Part shown: one piece after another, positions 44,753 through 53,902 of the stretch
Position numbering within the stretch: the stretch's first letter is position 1
Layout: every line of letters starts with the position of its first letter
Assembly: GCF_009905615.1 (NCBI RefSeq)
Contig: NZ_JAAAKW010000002.1
Location: forward strand, 1-64,000
DNA: 64,000 nt
Source of the DNA: Pseudomonas sp. SLFW
GTDB lineage: Bacteria; Pseudomonadota; Gammaproteobacteria; Pseudomonadales; Pseudomonadaceae
Direction of reading: 5' to 3'
The notes under the pieces: model-generated
The model's input: only the letters and a program-made list of their open reading frames with translations
Told to the model about the DNA's origin: nothing
The model's database searches: none
Translations under genes and position numbers: made by a program

Positions 44753-45759
44753 CAGCGCAGGACCTCCATGTGAACGTCAGCCGCCGTGAAGCGGGCGAAC
44801 GCGGCGTCCATATCGCCGCCAGTGATGGCCAGCGTCAGTTGCCCATAGGGAGTGTCCTTGATGCGGTCGATACGACCGGCCAGGATGCTGTAGTCCACAC
44901 CCGTCTCCCGGGCGACAGTGCCTAACAGCGGCGCGTAGGTCGCGTCGCCCTGGAACGTCAGACGCACAATGCGGCCTTGAACGTGGGCGAAGTCGGAGTT
45001 CTGGTCGTTTTCGTCGACCTGCTCGTCTTCCTGCACGAAACGGCGCGTGGTCGGGTGCTTGGGGTGCAAGAACACATCGGCCACAGCGCCTTGCTCGACG
45101 ATCACGCCCGCGTCCATCACCGCCACCTGATCACAGACGCGACGAATCACGTCCATCTCATGGGTGATCAGCACGATCGTCAGTTTCAGCTCGCGGTTAA
45201 TCTCAGCCAGCAGTTGCAGCACCGAGGCGGTGGTTTGCGGGTCGAGGGCGCTGGTGGCCTCGTCGCACAGCAGGATTTTCGGCTTGGTCGCCAACGCACG
45301 GGCAATGCCGACGCGCTGTTTCTGACCACCCGACAGCTGCGCCGGGTACTTTTTCGCGTGGTCGGACAGGCCAACTCGCGCCAGCAATTCGGCCACGCGC
45401 TGGTCGATCTGCGCCCGGGACATGTCCCCGGCCAGCGTCAGCGGCATGGCGACGTTGTCGGCCACGGTCTTGGACGACAGCAGGTTGAAGTGCTGGAAGA
45501 TCATCCCGACCTGACGGCGAAAGCCTCGCAAGCCGTCTGCGTCCAGTGCAGTGACGTCGACGTCATCGACGCGGATCGTGCCGCCGCTTGGGGCCTCCAG
45601 GCGGTTGATCAGGCGCAGCATCGTACTTTTGCCCGCGCCGGAATGGCCGATGAGGCCAAAGACTTGGCCGTTTTCGATTCGCAGGCTGGTGGGATGCAGC
45701 GCTGGGATTTCCCTGTCGGCAACCCGATAGGTTTTATGGACGTTTTGAAACTCGATCAC
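44752..45759 (-). CDS. metN: Methionine ABC transporter ATP-binding protein
   Basis: A 335-residue ABC ATPase with Walker [10 protein letters not shown], signature LSGGQKQR and Walker [13 protein letters not shown], plus a C-terminal NIL domain at about residues 262-335 ([15 protein letters not shown]), through which methionine inhibits transport in E. coli. It heads the leftward operon; the 393-base gap 45760-46152 separates it from divergent katE. Confidence 0.95.
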   Translation of the reverse strand: MIEFQNVHKTYRVADREIPALHPTSLRIENGQVFGLIGHSGAGKSTMLRLINRLEAPSGGTIRVDDVDVTALDADGLRGFRRQVGMIFQHFNLLSSKTVADNVAMPLTLAGDMSRAQIDQRVAELLARVGLSDHAKKYPAQLSGGQKQRVGIARALATKPKILLCDEATSALDPQTTASVLQLLAEINRELKLTIVLITHEMDVIRRVCDQVAVMDAGVIVEQGAVADVFLHPKHPTTRRFVQEDEQVDENDQNSDFAHVQGRIVRLTFQGDATYAPLLGTVARETGVDYSILAGRIDRIKDTPYGQLTLAITGGDMDAAFARFTAADVHMEVLR

Positions 45760-46152
45760 GTAGCGAACCTTGTGGGGGCGCGTTGGAAATTCAGCGTGAG
45801 AACAGTCTCGAACGCTACTGGGCGATACGCGAAATGGCGCGGTCTATCGCCTCGGCTGGATAAACCGGGCGCGCATTTTAGCCTGTCGGGCCGGGGTTGG
45901 GCCGAGAATTCTTAGCATTTATTTGGTGGGTCACCTGCCGAACGGTCATATCGCGCGGATCGGTCAGATGATGCAACGGTAGACCAAAGGTCCGAAAAAA
46001 CACGGAACGGCCCTTTTTATCATCAGTCACTAAGTAAGCGCCGGGATTTCCCCCTGTCTTTTGTCAGGAAATTTCCTGCTTACCAAGCTCACACCGCCTT
46101 TCCCCACGGAAGAACGAGAAAAGAGCTGCCTGAACCGAGGAGTTTTTGACTG
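45760..46152. other. Divergent metN-katE intergenic region, no element recognised
   Basis: This region must hold the promoters of metN (leftward) and katE (rightward). I could not identify convincing -35/-10 pairs, S-box-like structure or RpoS-type -10 elements, and no reading frame of quality is present. Confidence 0.5.
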
Positions 46153-48312
46153 ATGGCTACGAAAAAAACGACACCTGTAAGCAGCACCCCCAAAAGCGAA
46201 ATGGCAGGCACCGACACTCTGGATCGGGGCAACACCAACGAAAAGCTCGACAGCCTCGAACAGTTTCGCTCCGATGCCACGGGCCAGGCCCTGCGCACCA
46301 ATCAGGGCGTGAAGGTCTCCGATAACCAGAACACGCTCAAGGTCGGCAATCGCGGCCCGTCGCTGCTCGAAGACTTCATCATGCGTGAAAAAATCACGCA
46401 CTTTGACCACGAGCGCATTCCGGAGCGCATCGTCCACGCTCGCGGCACGGCGGCTCATGGCTATTTCCAGAGCTATGAAAACCATTCGAAGCTGAGCAAG
46501 GCCGAATTCCTGCGTGATCCGGGGAAAAAGACGCCTGTCTTCGTGCGCTTTTCCACCGTTCAAGGACCACGCGGTTCGGGCGATACCGTGCGTGATGTGC
46601 GCGGTTTCGCCGTGAAGTTCTACACCGGCGAAGGCAACTACGACTTGGTCGGCAACAACATGCCGGTATTTTTCATTCAGGACGCGATCAAGTTTCCTGA
46701 CTTCGTGCACGCCGTAAAACCCGAACCGCACAACGAGATTCCTACAGGCGGCTCGGCACACGACACCTTCTGGGACTTCGTTTCGCTCGTGCCGGAGTCG
46801 GCGCACATGGTGATCTGGGCCATGTCCGACCGTGCGATCCCGAAAAGCCTGCGCACCATGCAGGGTTTCGGCATTCATACCTTCCGCATGATTAATACCG
46901 AGGGCAAATCCTCGTTCGTGAAATTCCACTGGAAACCCAAGTACGGCACCTGTTCGCTGTTGTGGGATGAAGCGCAAAAGCTTGCCGGTAAAGACACCGA
47001 TTTCCACCGTCGCGACCTGTGGGAATCCATCGAATCGGGCGACTATCCCGAGTGGGAACTGGGTGTGCAGATCGTTCCCGAAGAGGATGAACACAAGTTC
47101 GACTTCGACCTGCTGGACCCAACCAAGATCATCCCTGAAGAGATGGTGCCTGTAACGCCGTTGGGCAAAATGGTGCTCAACCGCAACCCGGACAATTATT
47201 TTGCCGAAACCGAGCAGGTCGCATTCTGCCCCGGCCATGTGGTGCCGGGCATCGACTTTTCCAACGACCCACTGCTGCAAGGTCGTCTGTTTTCCTACAC
47301 CGATACGCAGATCAGCCGACTCGGTGGACCGAACTTTCACGAGATCCCGATCAACCGTCCGGTCTCGCCGAATCACAGTGGTCAGCGTGACGCGCAACAC
47401 CGCATGACCATCGACAAGGGCCGCGCTGCTTACGAGCCGAATTCCATTGATGGCGGCTGGCCGAAAGAAACACCGGCAGGCCCGGAAGATGGCGGCTTCG
47501 AGACCTACCAGGAGCGCGTCGAAGCGCACAAGGTCCGCGAGCGCAGCCCGTCATTTGCCGATCACTTCTCCCAAGCCACGCTGTTTTTCAACAGCATGAG
47601 CGAGCACGAGAAAGAGCACATCATCGCGGCGTACAGCTTCGAACTGGGCAAGGTCGAGCGCGAACATATTCGTGCGCGTCAGGTGAATGAGATTCTGGCG
47701 AATATCGACATGACGCTGGCGAGTCGCGTGGCTGCCAATCTGGGTCTGCCCGCGCCGAAAGGCCCGACCGTCAAAGCTCAGAAAACGGGCAAACCGACAG
47801 TGGATAAATCCCCGCTGCTGAGTCAGACGAATCTGCTGTCGGGCGACATCGCCTCGCGCAAAGTGGCGATCATCGTCGCGGACGGCGTGGACAACAAAGC
47901 CGTCGCAGCGATGAAAGCGGCGCTTGAAGCCGAAGCGGCGCATGCCAAGATCCTTGGCCCAACCTCGGCGCCAGTCAAAACGGCGGGCGGCAAAACGTTG
48001 GCGGTGGATGCGTCGATCGAAGGGCTGCCTTCGATTGCCTTCGATGCTGTGTTCATTCCGGGCGGCGCAGCGTCGATCAAGGCGTTGAGCGGCAACGGGG
48101 TGGCGCTGCATTACGTGCTGGAGGCGTACAAACACCTCAAGGCCATTTCCTACGCAGGGGAAGCGAAAGAGCTGATTGACCTGCTGCGTCTTGAAGCGGA
48201 TGCGGGGCTGTTGGCGGTTTCGGACAGCAAGTCGTTCGACGCCTTCTTCGATGCGATCAAACAGCATCGGGTCTGGGCGCGTGAGCCGAAGGCAAAGGCG
48301 ATTCCAGCGTGA
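46153..48312 (+). CDS. katE: Large-subunit catalase (HPII type)
   Basis: A 719-residue monofunctional catalase that breaks down hydrogen peroxide. The catalase core (residues about 75-560) has the active-site histidine in [12 protein letters not shown] and the [14 protein letters not shown] stretch. The C-terminal 140 residues form the DJ-1/class I amidotransferase-like domain found only in large catalases ([27 protein letters not shown]). The ATG has GAGGAG nine bases upstream. Commonly RpoS-controlled in relatives; no clear promoter seen here. Confidence 0.96.
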   Translation: MATKKTTPVSSTPKSEMAGTDTLDRGNTNEKLDSLEQFRSDATGQALRTNQGVKVSDNQNTLKVGNRGPSLLEDFIMREKITHFDHERIPERIVHARGTAAHGYFQSYENHSKLSKAEFLRDPGKKTPVFVRFSTVQGPRGSGDTVRDVRGFAVKFYTGEGNYDLVGNNMPVFFIQDAIKFPDFVHAVKPEPHNEIPTGGSAHDTFWDFVSLVPESAHMVIWAMSDRAIPKSLRTMQGFGIHTFRMINTEGKSSFVKFHWKPKYGTCSLLWDEAQKLAGKDTDFHRRDLWESIESGDYPEWELGVQIVPEEDEHKFDFDLLDPTKIIPEEMVPVTPLGKMVLNRNPDNYFAETEQVAFCPGHVVPGIDFSNDPLLQGRLFSYTDTQISRLGGPNFHEIPINRPVSPNHSGQRDAQHRMTIDKGRAAYEPNSIDGGWPKETPAGPEDGGFETYQERVEAHKVRERSPSFADHFSQATLFFNSMSEHEKEHIIAAYSFELGKVEREHIRARQVNEILANIDMTLASRVAANLGLPAPKGPTVKAQKTGKPTVDKSPLLSQTNLLSGDIASRKVAIIVADGVDNKAVAAMKAALEAEAAHAKILGPTSAPVKTAGGKTLAVDASIEGLPSIAFDAVFIPGGAASIKALSGNGVALHYVLEAYKHLKAISYAGEAKELIDLLRLEADAGLLAVSDSKSFDAFFDAIKQHRVWAREPKAKAIPA

Positions 48313-48341
48313 GTTGAGATTGCGAGGATGCGGAGTGCTTC

Positions 48342-48370
48342 TGTGGGAGCGAATGAATTCGCTCCCACAG
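48342..48370. repeat. Minimal REP palindrome
   Basis: CTGTGGGAGCGAATGAATTC followed by GCTCCCACAG is a near-perfect palindrome of about 30 bases, equal to a GTGGGAGCGAA-type REPIN with the middle deleted. It sits just after katE. Confidence 0.85.
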
Positions 48371-48399
48371 TGAAGTCATAAACCGGTCTTGCGAATAAA

Positions 48400-48434
48400 A
48401 AAGGCGTTGCCTGCGAGGGCAACGCCTTTCTTTT
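48400..48434. terminator. Bidirectional terminator between katE and lipoprotein gene
   Basis: GGCGTTGCC (48403-48411) pairs with GGCAACGCC (48418-48426), flanked by an A-run before and TTTCTTTT after, so it can end transcription of both convergent genes. Confidence 0.92.
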
Positions 48435-48460
48435 GATCCTCTCGCTTGGTCAAAAAGCGA

Positions 48461-49174
48461 TCAGAGCTTCGCAGGTTTCAAAATGATCTGCGCAGGCTGG
48501 GTCTTCTCGATCTCACGCTGGATCTGCAATTCGAAATCCGGGTTGATCTTCGCCACGCGCTTGGTCAACAGCGATGCCAGCCATGGGTAATCATCGGTTC
48601 GAGGCACCTGGACCGTCACGTCACAGTTGAACGCAGTCACATCGGCGGCGATGTCGTTAAGTTGGCGACGCAGCTGCTTCGAATCGGTGATTTTCAGCGC
48701 AATGGTCGTGCTTTCAACGGTCGGGTCGATGATTTTGGCGCTGCGTTTGGCTTCGGCAGCACGCAGCTCAGCTTCGGCTTTCTCCAGCTCGGCTTTGCGC
48801 GCATTGGCGATGGCGCCGTTGACGCCGCTGGTCAGCGCCGGGGCCTTCGGCATCAGCGCGCGGGCGCGGCTCAGGGCGGTGGCGGCAGCGTTGACATCGC
48901 CTTTCTGCAAGACGATCTGGCTGCGGCTCAGATAAGCCTCGGCCAATTGACGTTGATACTGCTCAAGACGCGGATCATCGGCATTCTTGCTTTGCAGAGC
49001 GGCGAGCTGATCTTCAGCGGTGGCCAATTCGCTGCTGGCGATGTTCTGTTCCAACTGTTGATAGGCGTCGGGCGCCGCGACGGGCGCGGGCTGCTCGACA
49101 GGCTTGCTCTGACAAGCGGCCAACAGAATGGAAAATGCAGCAAGCAGCAGATAACGGGATGCGAACGGCTTCAT
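48461..49174 (-). CDS. Lipoprotein with coiled-coil region (PA5502-like)
   Basis: A 237-residue lipoprotein (lipobox LLAAC, C21) whose residues 38-150 are rich in Ala, Glu, Lys and Leu and probably form TPR-like or coiled-coil helices (QLEQNIASSELATAEDQLA). The C-terminal part (residues 150-237) looks like a small beta domain (DVTVQVPRTDDYPWLASLL). It matches PA5502 in position next to znuB. Function unknown. Confidence 0.78.
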   Translation of the reverse strand: MKPFASRYLLLAAFSILLAACQSKPVEQPAPVAAPDAYQQLEQNIASSELATAEDQLAALQSKNADDPRLEQYQRQLAEAYLSRSQIVLQKGDVNAAATALSRARALMPKAPALTSGVNGAIANARKAELEKAEAELRAAEAKRSAKIIDPTVESTTIALKITDSKQLRRQLNDIAADVTAFNCDVTVQVPRTDDYPWLASLLTKRVAKINPDFELQIQREIEKTQPAQIILKPAKL

Positions 49175-49331
49175 TCCTGCGATTCTCTATTTGCGCAAAA
49201 AACGAGCAAGTCTACACATAAGTGACTTGCACCGAAAATAACAGATCACCATCGGCGGCGCTGAACCGAATCATTGCACATTGCCGCCATTCAATGATTG
49301 CGGAGTATGACTCGACTTTCGGAACAAGGTT

Positions 49332-50114
49332 CTACCGCTTGGGCAAAAGGAAGCTGAGCAGGAACAGCGCAGCGGCGCAAACCACGATCGAGGGGCCTGC
49401 GGGGGTATCCTTGAACCACGACAGCGCCAGTCCGCCGCAGACTGCCAGAACACCGATCACGCTGGCACCGAGGGCCATTTGCTCCGGTGAGCGGGCGTGA
49501 CGTTGTGCCGCAGCAGCGGGGATGATCAGCAGCGAGGTGATCAGCAACACACCGACGATTTTCATCGCCACAGCGATCACCACGGCAATCAACAACATCA
49601 GCGTCATGCGCAGCGCGGCGACAGGCAGGCCCTCGACGGTCGCCAGTTCTTCATGCACAGTAATCGCCAGCAGTGGGCGCCACAGCGCGCAAATCAACAC
49701 CAGCACGGCCGCGCTACCGCCGAGAATCCAGGCCAGGTCGGTGGGGCTGATCGCCAGCAGATCGCCAAACAAATAGCCCATCAAGTCGATGCGGACTTCG
49801 CGCATGAAACTCAGCACCACAAGCCCAAGAGATAGCGTACTAGGCGCGAGAATCCCCAGCAGGGTGTCAGAGGCTAGGGGCTGACGCTGTTGCAGCGTGA
49901 CCAGCAGAATCGCGAGCAGCAGGCAGCCCACGGTCACAGCGATGGTCGGGCTGATGTCCAGCAGAAACCCCAGCGCGACGCCGAGCAGGGCGGCGTGGGA
50001 CAGGGTATCGCCGAAATAGGCCATGCGCCGCCAGACCACAAACGAACCCAAGGGGCCTGCAACTACGGCCAGCGCGAGGCCTGCGAGCAAGGCGTAGAGA
50101 AGAAAATCAGCCAT
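49332..50114 (-). CDS. znuB: Zinc ABC transporter permease
   Basis: A 260-residue ABC-3 family permease with about seven to eight helices ([24 protein letters not shown] is the family signature near residue 28). It forms the high-affinity zinc channel with ZnuC and ZnuA. The ATG at 50114 lies within the 3' end of znuC (eight-base overlap), so the pair is coupled. Confidence 0.93.
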   Translation of the reverse strand: MADFLLYALLAGLALAVVAGPLGSFVVWRRMAYFGDTLSHAALLGVALGFLLDISPTIAVTVGCLLLAILLVTLQQRQPLASDTLLGILAPSTLSLGLVVLSFMREVRIDLMGYLFGDLLAISPTDLAWILGGSAAVLVLICALWRPLLAITVHEELATVEGLPVAALRMTLMLLIAVVIAVAMKIVGVLLITSLLIIPAAAAQRHARSPEQMALGASVIGVLAVCGGLALSWFKDTPAGPSIVVCAAALFLLSFLLPKR

Positions 50115-50916
50115 GCTTGCAGCTGTCCTCGTGGTCATGGTTGTGGGCGTGTGGATGGGTGTGATCGTGTGCGGGCTCGGCGGGCTGGCAGACTTCGCCG
50201 TGCAGGTCGTGAGCGTGGTCGTGATGGTGGTGATAAATCGCCAGGCTCGGCGCGTTCTGGCCGAACAGCTCAACGAACGCCGGATCGTTGCTGACTTGCT
50301 CGGGATGGCCGGAGCAGCAGACATGGCGATTGAGGCAGACCACCTGATCGGTCGTGCTCATCACCAGGTGCAGATCGTGGGACACCATCAGCACGCCGCA
50401 TTTGTGACGATTGCGCAATTGCGTGATCAGCGCATACAGCTCAGCCTGTCCGGCCACATCCACGCCCTGCACGGGTTCATCGAGGACCAGCAGTTCGGGC
50501 TCACGCAGCAACGCACGGGCCAGCAGGACCCGCTGCATCTCGCCGCCGGAAATGCCCTGCAACGGGCTGTCGATGACTTTTTCGGCGCCGACTTCCACCA
50601 ACGCGGCGAGTGCGGTGCTGCGATCAACCCCCGGCACCAGACGCAGAAAACGCAGAACCGAGAGCGGCAGCGTCGCATCCACGTGCAATTTTTGCGGCAT
50701 GTAGCCCACACGCAGCTTTGGCTTGCGCCAGACATCGCCCGCGTCCGGCTTGAGCAATCCGAGGACGGCGCGCACCAGCGTGGTTTTGCCCGCGCCGTTG
50801 GGGCCGATCAGGGTCACAATCTCGCCGGAGCTGACGCTCAATTGAATGTTGTCGAGCACGTTCTGGCCCGAGCGGGTGACGCTGACGCCTTGGAGACGGA
50901 TCAGTGCGTCGCTCAT
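50107..50916 (-). CDS. znuC: Zinc ABC transporter ATP-binding protein
   Basis: A 269-residue ATPase with Walker [10 protein letters not shown], signature [15 protein letters not shown] and Walker [13 protein letters not shown]. Its last 45 residues are unusually rich in histidine ([22 protein letters not shown]), a probable zinc-binding tail. The ATG at 50916 overlaps the zur stop (ATGA), giving a zur-znuC-znuB operon. Confidence 0.95.
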   Translation of the reverse strand: MSDALIRLQGVSVTRSGQNVLDNIQLSVSSGEIVTLIGPNGAGKTTLVRAVLGLLKPDAGDVWRKPKLRVGYMPQKLHVDATLPLSVLRFLRLVPGVDRSTALAALVEVGAEKVIDSPLQGISGGEMQRVLLARALLREPELLVLDEPVQGVDVAGQAELYALITQLRNRHKCGVLMVSHDLHLVMSTTDQVVCLNRHVCCSGHPEQVSNDPAFVELFGQNAPSLAIYHHHHDHAHDLHGEVCQPAEPAHDHTHPHAHNHDHEDSCKHG

Positions 50917-51398
50917 CAAGCGGCCTTGCAGCCAGCACACACCCCAACGATTTCGACGGTCTGGGTTTCAACATCGAAGCCGACTTCGTTGGCGGCGCTG
51001 ACGATGGCTGAGCTGATGGCGCCGTGCTGCAATTCGATGGCGGCGTGGCAGGCGCGACAGATCAGGAACTGGCCCTGATGCGCGTGCGTCGGATGGTTGC
51101 AGCCCGCGAAGGCGTTGAGCGATGCGATGCGATGCACCAAGCCGTTTTCCAGCAGGAAATCCAGCGCACGGTAAACCGTCGGCGGCGCGGCACGACGGCC
51201 GTCTTCCTCGCTCAGGACGGCCAGGATGTCGTACGCGCCCAATGGCTTATGGCTTTGCCAGACCAGTTCCAGCACGCGACGACGCAAAGCGGTCAGGCGC
51301 AGGCCTTTGCCGGTGCAGAGCGCATCGGCTTCAGTGAGGGCGCTGTGCACGCAGTGAGAATGATCGTGGGGGCGACTGGCCAGCGGTGTTTTAGACAT
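50916..51398 (-). CDS. zur: Zinc uptake regulator (Fur family)
   Basis: A 160-residue Fur-family repressor (Np20 in P. aeruginosa). The winged helix covers residues 30-95 ([20 protein letters not shown]), the structural zinc cysteines are C114/C117 (CRAC) and C154/C157 (CAGC), and a histidine-rich N-terminus (HDHSHCVH) is present. With zinc bound it should repress znuA and its own operon. It shares a 66-base divergent gap with znuA. Confidence 0.93.
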   Translation of the reverse strand: MSKTPLASRPHDHSHCVHSALTEADALCTGKGLRLTALRRRVLELVWQSHKPLGAYDILAVLSEEDGRRAAPPTVYRALDFLLENGLVHRIASLNAFAGCNHPTHAHQGQFLICRACHAAIELQHGAISSAIVSAANEVGFDVETQTVEIVGVCAGCKAA

Positions 51399-51424
51399 GG
51401 GCGGCGACGGCTTTTGTGAGAGAC

Positions 51425-51437
51425 GTTATTATGTTAC
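51425..51437. promoter_or_regulatory. Possible Zur operator
   Basis: GTTATTATGTTAC lies in the divergent zur-znuA gap and partly fits the gamma-proteobacterial Zur box (GTTATA-N-TATAAC). The match is imperfect on the right half, so this is a placement by context. Confidence 0.4.
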
Positions 51438-51464
51438 CCGTTCCTGCCCCCATGAGTGGTCATC

Positions 51465-52391
51465 GTGTCCCGACTTTTTTTACTTTTTGTCGTTTTTATC
51501 ACCGGTTTTTCCGCCATTGCCCCCGCCCAGGCCGACGTTCGAGTGCTGACCAGCATCAAGCCGCTACAGCTGATTGCAGCAGCGGTGCAGGACGGAATCG
51601 CTGTACCGGAAGTGTTGCTGCCACCGGGGGCTTCGCCACATAACTACGCGCTGCGCCCTTCCGACGTACGGCGCGTGCAAGAGGTCGATCTGCTCTATTG
51701 GATCGGCCCTGACATGGAGACTTTCCTGCCTCGCGTGCTGGCGGGCCGCACCAAAGCGTCGGTGCCGGTTCAGTCGTTGCCAGGCATGCACCTGCGGACG
51801 TTCACCGCCAGTGCCGAGCATCACGATGATGATGGCGATGACGACGAGCACGATCATGATCACCGCCCTGGCAGCGTCGATGCGCACCTGTGGCTCTCGA
51901 CCGTCAATGCGCGGGTGATCGCCGCGAAGATGGCCGCCGACTTGAGTCAGATCGATCCCACCAACGCCGCTCGCTATGACAGCAACGTCAAAGCTTTTGA
52001 CGCGCAGATGGACGCACTGGACGCGAAGATCAAACAGCGCGTGGCGGGCATCTCCGACAAGAAATATTTCGTGTTCCATGAGGCGTTCGATTATTTCGAA
52101 GAGGCTTATGGCTTGAAGCATGCCGGTGTGTTTGCGGTCAGCCACGAAGTCCAACCCGGCGCCCAGCACGTCGCGGCCATGCGTGCGCGGCTGGCCGAAT
52201 ACGGCAAGACCTGCGTGTTCAGCGAACCGCCCCTGCGTCCGAAACTGGCCGACACCCTCAGCGCCGGATTACCGGTGAAATTGGCAGAATTGGATGGTTT
52301 GGGCGGTTACACGCCAGCGACAGCCCACGGATATGAGCAGTTGTTGAGCAAGCTGGCGGATGATCTGGTGGGGTGTCTGGAGAGCCTTTAG
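51465..52391 (+). CDS. znuA: Zinc ABC transporter substrate-binding protein
   Basis: A 308-residue periplasmic zinc-binding protein. The signal peptide ends near AQADV, ligand histidines include the one in GASPHNYALRP and VDAHLWLST and the FVFHEAFDYF segment, and the central loop HHDDDGDDDEHDHDH is the charged zinc-gathering loop. The start is taken as GTG at 51465 with GAGTGG upstream; GTG at 51456 is an alternative adding three residues. It is divergent from zur. Confidence 0.92.
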   Translation: MSRLFLLFVVFITGFSAIAPAQADVRVLTSIKPLQLIAAAVQDGIAVPEVLLPPGASPHNYALRPSDVRRVQEVDLLYWIGPDMETFLPRVLAGRTKASVPVQSLPGMHLRTFTASAEHHDDDGDDDEHDHDHRPGSVDAHLWLSTVNARVIAAKMAADLSQIDPTNAARYDSNVKAFDAQMDALDAKIKQRVAGISDKKYFVFHEAFDYFEEAYGLKHAGVFAVSHEVQPGAQHVAAMRARLAEYGKTCVFSEPPLRPKLADTLSAGLPVKLAELDGLGGYTPATAHGYEQLLSKLADDLVGCLESL

Positions 52392-52436
52392 CGCCTGATG
52401 AACCTGATGCGCGTTCCGACAATGAAACGCGATTCC

Positions 52437-52528
52437 CCTGTGGGCGAATTCATTCGCGAGAGGCCGGTACATTCGCAACAAATGTGTCGGCTGGGAGATG
52501 GCATCGCGAATGAATTCGCTCCCACAGG
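52437..52528. repeat. REPIN (GTGGGAGCGAA type)
   Basis: CCTGTGGGCGAATTCATTCG (left half lacking two bases of the type) and inverted GAATGAATTCGCTCCCACAG flank a variable core, between convergent znuA and thrB. Confidence 0.9.
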
Positions 52529-52552
52529 TGATCGGAGTTTGCAGGTCAGTTG

Positions 52553-53503
52553 TTACAGGGCAAACGGCAGCGGAATGTGCGTTACCTGACGCTGTTCCAG
52601 ACGCTTGCGGAATTCGCCGGGGTCATGGATCAGCACGTCCTGCCCGGCAAAGCTCTCGGCCGCGATCAAACGGGACAGCCAGAACCGCACGCAACCCACG
52701 CGCAACATCGTCGACCACAGTTCAGCCTCAGCCGCTGTGAACGGGCGCAGTGCCGCATAAGCGCCCAGCAAGGCACGGGCTCGTGGCGCATCGATCTTGC
52801 CGTCCTCGAACGAACACCAGTCATTCACTGCAATCGCCACGTCGTACAGCATCGGCGCCGAACAGGCGTTGTAAAAGTCGATCACGCCGGTCAGGTGTGT
52901 GCCTTCGAACAGCGTGTTGTCGCGGAACAGGTCGGCGTGCACGTTGGCCCGTGGCAGGGCCATGATCTTCGCCTGTTCGCGGGCGATTTCTTCCACTGAC
53001 GCTTTCAGTAGCGCTCCTTCGGCTTCATTCAGGTGCGAGATGAAGTTGCCACCCTCTTTCAGCATCCAGTCCAGGCCGCGATCGGTGCGGCGCTCGATGG
53101 TCTTCTCGCGGGTCGCCAGGTGCATGTGCGCCAACAGTTCGCCGATCTGCACGCAATGCTGGGTGTTTGGATTGGTCGGATGCTTGCCTGACAGGCGCGG
53201 TTGCAGCAGCGCCGGTTTGCCTTTCAGCTCACGCAATGCCTGGCCGTCAGTGGTACGCAGCGCGTACGGGACCGGCAGGTTGGCGTCATGCAGCACGTCC
53301 AGCAGTTCGATGAAAAACGGCATCTCCTGCACCGGGCCGCGCTCGACCAACGTCAGCACGAACTCGCCCTGTTCCATGCTGATGAAGAAGTTGGTGTTTT
53401 CACTTCCGGCGGCAATGCCCTGGAAATCACGCAGTTGGCCGAGCCCGTACGGGGCGAGAAAAGCTTCCAGCTCGGGCCGAGCCAGGGGGGTAAAAACGGA
53501 CAT
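52553..53503 (-). CDS. thrB: Homoserine kinase
   Basis: A 316-residue kinase of the aminoglycoside-phosphotransferase fold (the Pseudomonas-type ThrB, unrelated to the GHMP enzyme of E. coli). The catalytic loop NVHADLFRDNTLF and the metal-binding LTGVIDFYNA are intact. It phosphorylates homoserine for threonine synthesis. It lies 34 bases downstream of the DUF2782 gene in the same direction, the order seen in P. aeruginosa. Confidence 0.9.
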   Translation of the reverse strand: MSVFTPLARPELEAFLAPYGLGQLRDFQGIAAGSENTNFFISMEQGEFVLTLVERGPVQEMPFFIELLDVLHDANLPVPYALRTTDGQALRELKGKPALLQPRLSGKHPTNPNTQHCVQIGELLAHMHLATREKTIERRTDRGLDWMLKEGGNFISHLNEAEGALLKASVEEIAREQAKIMALPRANVHADLFRDNTLFEGTHLTGVIDFYNACSAPMLYDVAIAVNDWCSFEDGKIDAPRARALLGAYAALRPFTAAEAELWSTMLRVGCVRFWLSRLIAAESFAGQDVLIHDPGEFRKRLEQRQVTHIPLPFAL

Positions 53504-53537
53504 ATGAACACTGCCAGCAAAAAGTGAATGTAGGGCG

Positions 53538-53828
53538 TTACCAGCTGAATAATACCCATTGGGGAATCAGCATGTCCGGTTGATCCGAACGAATGAATTG
53601 ACCGCTCGTGCCGTCGGCGCGCACCAGATAATACGGCTTGCCGTGTTTCGGCGTAATTTTCACCGCGTAGACGAAGCCGTTTGCCTTGTATTCCTGAACG
53701 AAATTGTCGCCATCTTTCTGGATCGTGACGTCAGGTTCAGCCGACGGAGCCTCGTCTTCGGCCGCCACCGCGATCAGCGGACAGGCAACCAGGAGAGCGA
53801 CCAGTAACAAGCGAATTTGTGTACGCAT
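53538..53828 (-). CDS. DUF2782 small exported protein
   Basis: A 96-residue protein with signal peptide (cleavage near AVAAED, residue 23) and the DUF2782 body (VTIQKDGDNFVQEYKANGFVYAVKITP, split here as residues about 34-60). Function unknown; conserved in position between polA and thrB. It is divergent from polA across 74 bases. Confidence 0.85.
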   Translation of the reverse strand: MRTQIRLLLVALLVACPLIAVAAEDEAPSAEPDVTIQKDGDNFVQEYKANGFVYAVKITPKHGKPYYLVRADGTSGQFIRSDQPDMLIPQWVLFSW

Positions 53829-53902
53829 GATAACCTTGCTCCTTTGTCGTCAACGGTCCTCGCATTCTAGCGCCGACCCCGCCGAAAAGGTTGATCCCTC
53901 AC

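Noticed and set aside
46030..47529. 499-codon frame antisense to katE
   Set aside because: It is a mirror of katE codon bias (rich in Arg, His and Val), with no domain.
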